Assembly: GCA_025024175.1 (NCBI GenBank)
Contig: QCXZ01000041.1
Coordinates: forward strand, 2,165,786-2,229,785
Direction: 5' to 3'
Source of the DNA: Rhyzopertha dominica
Lineage: Eukaryota; Arthropoda; Insecta; Coleoptera; Bostrichidae
DNA: 64,000 nt
The notes beneath the pieces are model-generated. The model made no database searches. It saw only the letters and a program-made list of their open reading frames with translations, and was not told the origin of the DNA. Positions 1-10,500 of this stretch are shown here, one piece after another. Position 1 is the stretch's first letter, and each line of letters starts with the position of its first letter. The position numbers were made by a program, and so were the translations under genes.

Positions 1-422
1 TGGTTATTTATTTAACAATTCTTAAGTACCCAGACGTAATTGAATTTCAGGTTTTGTTTTTTGTTAGTACTACGATTTCAAAGCAAATATAATGCCAAAA
101 TTAATTGAACTTCCCAACGTTCTTTGTTAAAAAAGTTTTGTCTGATTTCTACTTCATATACTTACATCAGACCACGATTCGTAATTTTGATGCGGCCAAG
201 CCATAATTAAGTTAAAAGTATGTTTTAGGTGTGTTGGCTTTAGATGAGCTTCGAAAGTACATAGTTTATATTTTCAATAGGAGGCCAACTTGCAGTGTTC
301 AAGAAAATAATGTAGAACACTGTATTATTTTAAACATACGTATAGTCAACTAATCGTCTCTATCTAGTTACGATAGTAATATTAATAGTTAAAAATTAAT
401 TAAGGTTTTGACATACATATAC
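1..422. other. AT-rich intergenic, nothing recognised
   Basis: No open reading frame of note, no splice-flanked coding block and no clear repeat was seen here. The last six bases (417-422, atatac) form the probable target-site copy of the element that follows. Confidence 0.5.
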
Positions 423-1066
423 AGGGTTTCTCAAACTGATCAACCTATCAAAAATTTATGGAAACTATGAATATTTGGAGTGCGAAAGTTTGGCAATTTT
501 AGTGTTATTTGGGATTATGAAAAAAATGACAGTAGTACTGAATGATTAAATTAACAATATTTTCGAAATTAAACAAGTCGGCCCACTGCGGTTTTCATCG
601 ATTTGTAAGATGAAGCGTATCACTCTTCATAATTATAACCNTTGATTAATTGCTCTAATAGAACGGTGTGTTTCATTATCTTTCATTAGATATCATTTCA
701 TAGATACATATTTTTTCTGAAAAATTTTAATAAAAACGAACTTTATTTTATGGTTTTGTGCAGTTTGTTTGTTTGTAAGAACAGTGTAGTAGAAAAAGTA
801 TAATATATATTCATATAACAGTTATACTGTACTGTTCTACCTGTGCATATTTAGTGCTCTTGTCACTAAATAACAACACATTTCTACTTCACAATAAATG
901 TTCAAAATGCTTACCACTTCTAGTCACGGTGTTCTATTTAAAATAACGAAGTTGATGTTAACTTCCGGTATAACCGTAATCGAAAACGTATAAATCCAGT
1001 CTTTTAGACTCCAAATATTCGTAGTTTCCATAAACTTTTAATAGGCCACTTAGTTTGAGACAGTCC
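423..1066. mobile_element. TIR element (MITE-like), about 644 bp
   Basis: The ends are imperfect inverted repeats of roughly 60 bp. The left end (from 423) and the reverse complement of the right end (to 1066) share ctcaaact, then a cctat block, then tttatggaaactay and gaatatttggag. The six-base string atatac lies directly outside both ends (417-422 and 1067-1072), as expected for a target-site duplication. No transposase frame is present, so it would be non-autonomous. The superfamily is not assigned. Confidence 0.6.
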
Positions 1067-1072
1067 ATATAC

Positions 1073-1636
1073 AGTCTTGTTGAAAAAATGATTGCATTAA
1101 CAAAGCTTTTAGATAAAATTAACAAAACAAAAGCAATTATACGGGTTTAACCACATACAATTATTGATAAAAATGACCCTGAACGTNTAGCATCTTAGAN
1201 TGTTTCTTTACGAAAACATACTCATTTTAGTATGATACATCCTTAGCAACTNGACACTGNTAAAGTTCGTGTTTTGCTTTTCACGTTCCTCTTCTATAGA
1301 TATATACTAATATTTTACTGATCATGGTTATACCTATTATCGTTAATGTTGCACGTTCATTTTAATATACCCGGTAGTTGGTTAATCCAAAAAAAAACTC
1401 AGCTTGTAATCAAAGATCCATTGAGCAATCGGCACGGCAGGTTAATAAACATGCAAACAGATGTTAGCCGCCCTGATCTAATTCGAAGCGTGTTAAATAA
1501 CAGTTTAATAACTGGTGTATAGCACGAAGGACCACATGCTCAGCGGAGCGGCTCCTCCCGTGAGCGTATGGGATCCCTGAGATCCACCCGCCCAGTGAAA
1601 GTACATCAAAGTAACCCTCACCAGGTCCGGTCGCGG
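1073..1636. other. Upstream region of cuticular gene
   Basis: AT-rich to about 1420, then increasingly GC-rich towards the promoter. Several Ns are present. No coding block is seen. The GC-rich part from about 1430 is probably the proximal regulatory region of the gene at 1701. Confidence 0.4.
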
Positions 1637-1643
1637 TATAAAA
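1637..1643 (+). promoter_or_regulatory. TATA box of the glycine-rich cuticular gene
   Basis: TATAAAA lies 64 bp upstream of the ATG at 1701. Transcription would start near 1665-1670, where a pyrimidine-flanked catcactt sequence sits, leaving a 5' UTR of about 30-35 nt. This layout is typical of insect cuticle genes. Confidence 0.75.
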
Positions 1644-1700
1644 GCCAAACCCGCCGGGGGTAAGACATCACTTTGTCACTTCACCTCATCCACAGCGAAC

Positions 1701-2529
1701 ATGAGGCCTTTTGTGGTAAGCCCGACCAACGACCCGCTCCATCGACATTCCTATAATCCCCGATTGTTTTCAGATCGCTTCAGTCCTCCTGGCCGTCGCC
1801 TGCTTGGCCCGCTGCGAGGAAGCCAAGACCGAGGAGAGTAAGAAGACCGAGAAGAGAGGCATCTTCAGCCACGGCTACGGCGGCGGCGACTTCGGCGGCC
1901 ACGGAGGATTCGGAGGAGGTGGCGGTGGCCACGGGGGATTCGGGGGCGGCGGAGATTTCGGCGGCGGCGGAGGATTCGGCGGCGGTGGTCTGGGAGGTGG
2001 CGGCGGAGGAGGCGGAGGCGCCACAGTCACAACCATCAGCCAGGCCGTGCCCGTGCCCCAGCCCGTGCCCGTCCCCTACACCGTGACCCGTCCCGTTCCC
2101 GTCCCCCAGCCCTTCCCGGTCCCAGTGAACGTGCCCCGTCCAGTGGAGGTCCCGGTCCCGGTGCCCCAGCCCGTCTCGGTGCCCAGGCCCGTTCCCGTAA
2201 CGGTCACCAGGCCGGTGCCGGTGCCGGTGCCCCAGGAAGTCCGGGTGCCCGTGCCCCAGCCCGTGGGGGTGCCGGTGCCCCAGCCCTACCCCGTCAGCGT
2301 GCCCCAGCCCTACCCGGTTAGGGTGCCGCAGACCATTGTCGTGCCGGTGCCCCAGCCCGTGGTGGGAGGAGGAGGCGGCGGCGGTGGTTTCGGAGGTGGC
2401 GGTGGATTCGGAGGACACGGAGGTGGATTCGGAGGCGGACACGGATTCGGCGGTGGATACGGTGGATTGGGGGGACACGGTGCACACAGCTACTCGAGTG
2501 TCTCCTTTGGAGGCGGTTCCAAATACTGA
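1701..2529 (+). CDS. Secreted glycine-rich protein with central PV-rich repeats (cuticular type)
   Basis: Two exons, 1701-1715 and 1774-2529, join in phase 0 across a 58-bp GT-AG intron to give 256 aa. The first five residues (MRPFV) plus exon 2 form a signal peptide ([19 protein letters not shown]). A charged stretch with a KR pair (EKRG) follows. Residues about 38-87 are glycine-rich ([13 protein letters not shown]). About 97-202 are proline-valine repeats ([11 protein letters not shown] type, with RPVPV and QPYPV variants). A second glycine block and a SYSS-containing tail end the protein. The composition and the split signal peptide point to an extracellular matrix or cuticle component (inference). 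No Rebers-Riddiford chitin-binding motif is visible. The coding GC is far higher than in the flanks. Confidence 0.85.
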
Positions 2530-2618
2530 AGACTTACTTAGCGGTTTTAAGGGTAACATCATCATCATTCTAACATCGTCATTTCCATATCGTGTGTTGT
2601 GATACAGTAAGTTTTGTT

Positions 2619-2624
2619 AATAAA
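2619..2624 (+). terminator. Poly(A) signal of cuticular gene
   Basis: AATAAA lies 90 nt after the stop codon. A second AATAAA at about 2668 is a possible alternative. Confidence 0.6.
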
Positions 2625-3500
2625 CGGTGGGTACGACCATCTCATGTAAATATATTTTATAATGCACAATAAAATATTAAAATCTGTATTACTGTATTAG
2701 TAGAAATGCGCAATTCATGCTCCAGACAAAATAGCCCGAAATCGAATTTGCTACTAGTCATGTTTTTTAAGTTGTGACTGGTAATGTTACTTTCTTATAA
2801 AAAAAATCTGGCAACACCAATACAGCTCAGCAAAACAGACGTAGCTGTTTATTCGTCACACTCAAATAATACTGCTCTAATACCTAATCTTTTTTTCAAT
2901 CATTTACTATAAAGCCGTTTATAGTAAAATGAGATTTGTACCAGCTGCCAGGAATAAACAATTCATTTCTAGTTTCCGTCCTGCTTTGTATACATATATA
3001 CACTAGCATCGACATGCATTTATATGTAACCGACATCTATTGATATAAATATAATCCTTCTCGCCTTAAAAAACCGCTTATCCATCTAATATTTCAAAAA
3101 AACATGTATCTTTAACCTAAATGTAAAAAATCAATTCCAAACCTTCCTTATCTTAACCCTACATTATTTTATATTTTTGGTAGGTAGATTTGGTACAGGT
3201 CATCTAGATTTAAAACCAACTGTTTCACAGATGTCTTGATTTTTGCGTAAAAAAACAGAAACTTCAAAAAAAAATTAGATTTCCACATCCTATCAAAAGC
3301 TACTTTGTTAAAATTTGTACCAATTACATGTTGAAGACAGCTAAATCTGAATTGATAGTGTGCCATGAAATAATTCGTTCTTATAAAGTGAAAATAACGT
3401 CACATTCATCACATCACACAAAACTTATTTTAGCACACAACATAAAGTTTTATAAAAGCTACAAATTTTCAAGGGGTTGTTTATTAATTCCAAATAAATG
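2625..3500. other. Intergenic, nothing recognised
   Basis: AT-rich sequence with only short chance reading frames and no recognisable protein or RNA gene. Confidence 0.5.
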
Positions 3501-3501
3501 T

Positions 3502-4030
3502 TTATGACGAGTATTTTGCATGTGCGATGTCCCTTTTAGGTATCCAACAGTAGTTAACTAGCATATTTGGACTCCACTTGCCTTGATACCGCTTCTCCAC
3601 ATTTGATATGTTTTTATGAATGCGTTCACCATGTTTATCACTGACTGCCCGAGGTTTTCTGGGAAGAAATACAAATGAAAATGAAGGAAGTGTATTTTTA
3701 ATGACATGTTGCATGCCTGATATTAAAAGCTTTTAACTAGAGTCTTGTGGTCTTTTTTCGTAAAAATCCTTTGACCACATTTTTTTTAAAATGTCCATAC
3801 ATATTTTTCCTTATCACTGAGTTACTGATCGAACTTATCGCCTTTAATTAACTGGCTTATTTGAGAACCCACAAATACTCCTTGTTTTATTTTTGTTTCA
3901 CTGATCTTGGCAAACATTTCTTTTATATATCAAAATTCTTTATATTTCTGTCAAGGTATCTTAAAATTTAATTAAAGATGTATTTAGAACACTTTTTCTC
4001 CTGGAATAAACGCTGCGCTTTGACCATTTT
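3502..4030 (-). pseudogene. Decayed copy of a dispersed arthropod ORF of unknown class
   Basis: Conceptual translation on the minus strand contains two blocks in order: GVFVGSQISQLIKGDKFDQ (near 3835-3895), then, after several stops and frame changes, VSDKHGERIHKNI and KRYQGKWSPNML followed by NYCW (3502-3714). From memory these match a long uncharacterised protein that occurs in many copies in arthropod genomes, with consensus segments like VSDEHGERFHQDI and EKRYQGKWSP. That family behaves like a mobile element, but I know of no accepted superfamily. The copy is broken by multiple stops and cannot be functional. The identification rests on recollection of the family and needs a database search. 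Confidence 0.55.
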
Positions 4031-4070
4031 TTCTCAATAAAGTTATTTTCCTTGCTGGTAGCAGACGGCA

Positions 4071-4510
4071 AGTGGATATTCTACAGTATGCTTCGATTTA
4101 TTTGTGATGCCTTTTATATTAATCATACAAAAGTAGTTATAAAAATTATCGTCTTTCGGTTACTTCCATATCATTGGAATAGCGAAGTTCATATGTCGAA
4201 TTCCTTAGATCCATTACTTTCACCGAAGAATACATGCGTAAGTTTTGAGATTATGATGCAAGGAAAATACCTTTTTGTACTAACAAAAATGATTGAACAA
4301 CATATTTGTCAAGTGAGGCAAAAATATACACTTTAATAATCTCAAACACAAGTATATTCAAGACGAATTTAAAAATTGTCCACTGATGTTTACACCACTA
4401 TGCTTAAAATCTATTATCACACATGAAGCTGCGTCAATAGGCTTCATCTAAAGTTCTAAGTGCTGGCACACCATATTAATAGGTGCAAAAACACAATATC
4501 CACTATAGCA
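4071..4510. other. 3' flank of the neprilysin-like gene
   Basis: This should hold the 3' UTR of the minus-strand gene that ends at 4511. No AATAAA was found close to the stop. A plus-strand frame at 4052-4336 has no recognisable product. Confidence 0.35.
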
Positions 4511-7500
4511 TCACCATATTCTACACTTCGTTCGGTTAGGATTCATTTTGCTTCCTACAGGACAATGAAAGGCTTCCGCAAACTCGTACGAATTCTGCAG
4601 AGTGCCCAAAACCCTCACGTAATTTGGGCAGTGCTCATCGCTATCTATCTGATCTTTTAAAGTCTGAAGAGGAGCAGACTCACACCATATCTAGAAATAA
4701 TAATGATAATTCGTTTATTTGTAGTATGCGGATGGTCCTTACATTTCCGAAAGCTATAAAGAACATCTGATCCATGGTGTACTTTTCAAGCCCTGGCAGA
4801 ATTGGTTCTGACCCGTATTTCCTTATGTGGTACTTGTAGGCTAGATAGGAATGATGTAGACCTCCATTATCCGCCATGTTTTCACCTAGTGTCCGCATGC
4901 CATCTATCTAAAATATGATATAATAAAGCCAGGTGCGCTTTTATATTACTTTAAGAAGTGAAATCCTGATGATGTCTGTACTACACTTTGAATGAACTAA
5001 AATAGGCAGGAGCAGTTTTATTTATGAATGAACTGGCATTTCAGTGAAAGAACTCTCACCATAACATTTTCTAAGACACTTCCCTGTTTCACGACCTTTT
5101 AGAGAGAGTGTATCTTGTTTTTGGTTTGTTTAAGACAAAAATCTGACAAACTTTTGTTTCCATTTCTTTTGATATTCATTATGTTTAGAATGTGCTGATA
5201 AAATGAATAGTGTTCTACAGTTAAAAATATTATCATTTCGTCAGTGACAGGGAAAGCCACCATCATACATTTTAACTAATGGTAGAAAAGATTTATTTGT
5301 AATAATACCTATGGGATAACCTTATGTTAATAATCCAGTGGAATACTTTACACGAAAGAAGACCCTGTGATTGATATTCAAACCTCACTAAGGTAAGTTC
5401 AATGTAAAAAACTTCTCCATATTTTACCTAAGTACTTTATAATTTTCAATACTTTGTGCTGAAACTATCTGAAGAAGGATGACGAACTATTTGTTCAAAT
5501 TGTTTTAAATGTTTCTTATCTCTAATTTATTTATTTATTTATTTATTTATTTACACTGTTGTACAGGTTTGCACCCAACTACACAACAGGAGGGTAAAGT
5601 TAATCAAAACTAATCATACAAAAATATCTTTTAAAGCAGTGATGCTGCCACCAAAAAGATCAAAATTTATACACCGGGAATTATATAGGACACACATGTT
5701 ATATAGTGGTGAACGCTTTTTTAAGTTCATTCTGGCAGTTGGCTGATAAAATGTGTGAGATGTTCTGGCAGACACTCTAGGTACAACAAAATTTGAAGTA
5801 CACAAAATTTCGGCACTATCAAATAAATTGTTGACAATTTTGAATAGAAACGCCAAAACGTGAAGGTCTCTTCTAGTCTGAAGACTTGAAATATCATGTT
5901 TCTCAAGCAGATCGCTGTGACAAACACCTCGGCAGGGAAAGACACCGTCTAGATTAAAACTTAGTAGTTTTAGAAATTTTCGTTGAACATTTTCAATATA
6001 ATTTGTATTTCGCATATAATACGGGGTCCACCACCGCTGCATACTCCAATCTTGATCTAATAAATGAGTAAAAAAGCAGTTTTATTGTGCTATAACAGAA
6101 ATCACGACTGTTACGTGAAATAAAGCCTTATAAAGTTACGTCAAGATCGTTAAATGTATCGGGTCTAGACAGAGAAACACCCTCAAGACCGTAGTCATAT
6201 ATTATAGGTACAGGTTTTAGTGTGAACGATAGAACGTTGCACTTAGCTATGTTCAAAGGCAGTCCGTTAGATCTACACCAGTTATTCAGTACGTCAAGAT
6301 TGTTTTGTAAACGAATACAATCGATGCTTGAATGCATGGTCGTGTAAAGTTTAAGGTCATCCGCATAAAGTAAATGTTGACGTCTATAACGTCGGTTATG
6401 TCATTAATAAACAGTATAAAGAACAAAGAACCTAAAACAGAACCTTGCGGCACTCCAGATGTAGCACTGTAAGCGCTGGACTTGAATCCATTATATTCGA
6501 CGTATTGAACCCTATTGTGGAGGTAAGATTTGAACAAATCAATCAAAGCATCAGATATGCCGAAGCTATTAAGTTTATTTAACAAAATATTGTGATCCAG
6601 CTTATCGAACGCTTTGGAGAAGTCCGTATAAATCACATCGACCTGCAAATGACCATCCAAAACTTCAGCGACCAACTGTGTAAAACAAACCAAATTGGTG
6701 GTAGTAGAGCGGGCCTTGATGAAGCCGTGCTGGTGTACACTAACTAATATACTTAGATAAATTATGATATAAATAGTTATGTAAGAGTATCTCAAATACT
6801 TTGCTAAAGTTGCATATAATAGAAATTGGTCTGTAATTAGTAATGTCCCGTAAATCACCCTTTTTGTGGAGCGGACATACCTTAGACTGTTTTCAAATGC
6901 CGGGAATTATACGCGTCCTTAGGCATAGATTGAATAATACCATCTAAGGACGGGGAAATATATGTGCACAGTCTTTTAACAAAAATGCAGGAACGCAGCT
7001 AATACTTCATTGACAAATGTGATGATTCTGCGTAAGATTTGCTAAAGAAATCAGCAAAACCATTTAGAATATCATCTGACGCATTAAGACACTGGTCGCC
7101 GTAGTACATGCTGTTTGAAATATTCGATTGTATTTTTTTGTTATTAATAAGTGACCAGAATTTGCCCGGATCGGTCTTTATTTTGGTTTCGGTATTCTGT
7201 ACAAAACGTTTATAGGAGTTGTTGACCTCAATTTTTATCAATCCTCGAAGTCTTCTAATGAACATTAATGTTCAACACGAACCGAATTACAGTCATTGCT
7301 TGAATAAATTTCAGTTTTGTATCGTTCAGACTTTTATAGTTTTTTCTGTTTAGTTAAAGGTAAGGAGCATATAAAATAATTTAAACATATGGTATTATTC
7401 GTTAACTAATTAGAGTTTTGCAATAAATCAGCAAAATTCATAGGCTGTGACTGATATGTTAATAGCCAGCACTAATATAAAGACATAAAAAGAAACACCA

Positions 7501-10500
7501 AATTACATGGATGTCCCTAAACCCCGCTCACAAAGATCAGATTGATCATGTTCTTGTAATTAAAGCTCATACCTACAGTGGAGATAGGGCTTACCATAAT
7601 CTAAGAATAACAGCGCTCTTAGACAAAAATTTTACTTACATGTCCGGTGACCTTAGGCACAGTGTAGTTATCGTACTGTCTAACAAAGCAATTTGTTAAA
7701 TTCTCAAAAGCTTCAACCGTATTGTTGGTCCACCACTGATTATAACTACCACGAAAATCGTACTTCATGCCTAAAAAATACAGTGTGTTATCGCAATCAA
7801 ACGCTCATATACAATGTTTTCTGCAATTTAGTACGCACCCGTATTATCAAAACCATGTGTCAATTCATGACCAAGAATCGCCCCTATGGCTCCGTAATTC
7901 AAAACCCTAAAAAGATTGTTTAGAAATCATTTTTCATTGGGTATAGTTGAGACTCACGTACTCAAGTCCTAGATTGTATACAGGAAATGACAAAATCGCC
8001 ATCGGGATGTCTAAAAATAAGATAGTTAGTTTCGAGCTTTTTTCGATAACACGTCACCTACTGATAGCATTGTCGGCAAAATAGTTGTAGGCATTAACTG
8101 TAATGGGATCTGTCCTCCATGTTCTTGGGTTTTCACTTTCCAATAGACCCAACCTCTCTGGCATATACAACCTGATTATCTCCATCATATTTTCTAAATA
8201 CTTATCTGGAAAGATCTCTACCTGACAACAAAAATGAAGGCTTAACAATTGCGGTTGCATAAAAAAACCTACTCGTACCCCTTCGTAGTATTCATCCAAT
8301 GCTCCGGCATCAAATAACCATTCCGGAAACCCAATGAAACTGGTCATATGCTGGGCTTTTTGCAAGGTCTTCTGCTTGGTAAGCTTATCCATCCATTGTA
8401 TTTGATTCACGCGTTCCACAAAGGCTTCTTTTATTTCTAATAGCATCTCCTGGACTTTGGGCATCGTGCTGTTCATGAAGGTCCTGTCTGCAATTCCGTA
8501 ACTCACAGCCATTCCCATGAAGTTTGTGACTATGGCAGCACAATCAAGGGACCTGCGGAAGTATTTAGCACTTACTTTACAGTTCTACTAGAAATTTGCC
8601 AAGAGCTTAAAAATGACAATAGGTAAAAATAGGAAAATGGCAACAGCTAGGCTAGCAAAGGGAATAAAATAAAAGAAATGCTAAAAGTTATTCTGGAAAA
8701 TTTTGATAGTGACACCGATTCTTCTGGCCCTTCTGGGCAGCTTCGGATTTGTGGATTAGGATTTGTAGAGGATTGAAAAGGATCGTTTACGCATTTTGGG
8801 ATACTTATTGTGCAGAACATTTTAAATCCATGCGCCCAGAATGATTGACCAATGTGGGGGAGTTTTAAGATCATTCTGGACGCCCAGAATGACTTTTAAT
8901 AAGGTTGCTATGAAAGAAAAAATAGACACTTCAAACTTGCTTTCAAAATACAAATGTTAATGTATTTCTTTAATAAAGCAGTACCAGATATTCAAGGTGC
9001 AATCCCTTAAAATTCCCCCACATTGGTATGTGCAGAACATTTTAAATCCAGGCGCCCAGAATGATTTTTTAATAAGGTTGCTATGAAAGAAAAAATAAAC
9101 ACTTCAAACTTGCTTTCAAAATACAAATGTTAAGGTATTTCTTTAAAAAAGCACTACCAGATATTCAAGATGTAATCCCTTAAAATTCCCCCACATTGGT
9201 CTCTACAAAGTTTATATGGATACAAATTGAGAGTAATGAAGTGGGCAAAAGATGAAACTGAGATATTATATAGGAAAAATATTCTAAACGAAATGTAGCA
9301 ACTGGGCAAATAGGAGGACATGACATTTCCTTACCTGGATCTCATAACATTAGTACGATGGGTAATAGGAGCAGCTTGATTTGCCATATATTCCGCAATC
9401 TCCGAAGTAGTATTGATAATCATGGCGTATACAGTCACCCACCACATGTACAGCTCTAAATAAGCATCAGGAGTCTTAAGCAAGAAATAGGTTATCTTCG
9501 ACAGATACGTAACATCATCCGGATCAATCAAAACAACATCACTGCCATCCAGCCGCAATGTAACATTTACGCCAGTGAACATGTATTTCAGGTACTGGTT
9601 CCAAGCTTTATTAGGCTTTTCGCTCAAGGATACTACGTAATTATCCGTGATTTCCTGTAACTTGCTGACAGTATAAATGTTTGGTATGTATTCGGATGCA
9701 ACTGTAGCATTTCCCATCATCTAAAAGTAATAATTAGTATAAACTCTAGGTCCTTTACTGTTCACTCTACCTCATCGATTGATTCCGTTATGTTGACTAA
9801 GATGGTGAAGGCCTCTTCTAAAATGGAATCTTCCGGGATCGTAACTGATAAGTTGGTAAGAATCGCTTTCACTACATGTTTGAAAATTCTTTTGTGGACG
9901 TTTTTCCTTTCTTCATCGTCGTAGTCTTCATCCTCGTCTTTCGTTGTTGTATTGTCTGTTTTTACAATTATACCTTTTCTTGACGTTGACGACCTCCAAG
10001 GGCTGAAATGATTGAGCTATGTTAGACTAAAAAACAGGGGCAATATTAATGGTCTATAAGAAGGTTCAACTCCATACTACACTAAGTAGCTGCAATAAGC
10101 AAAATTTTATACTGCAAGCAACAAGTGAACGAATATGATTCTGATTTTGAGTGTGTTTATAGTTGCAATTCTGAGGGTTGCGGTGAGAAAAAGAATACAG
10201 TAAAAGTAACCCGTTAATCAGTACAATCAATGTACAAATTTAATATACGTGATTTTCCCGAAAAAAATAACAGCACATCGTCGTTTTTTAAGTTACTTCA
10301 CTATATAATCAAATTATCTCTATCAGAAATCCCTTTTTTATTAATAATTATCTACAAAGGATGTAAGTCTTCCTAATTTAACTAGAGCAGCACATTCAAA
10401 ACTGTGAACAAACATCCATTTGTTATTTATGACAATAACTAACCAACAGTATTTAAGGTAACATAAATGCTCCGATGTATTGAATCCTTGTGTAGCCGAA

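Noticed and set aside
1780..2568. 262-codon minus-strand frame opposite the glycine-rich gene
   Set aside because: It is the antisense of repetitive GC-rich codons. Its His/Gly/Ser runs mirror the plus-strand repeats, while the plus strand has promoter, signal peptide, intron and poly(A) signal.
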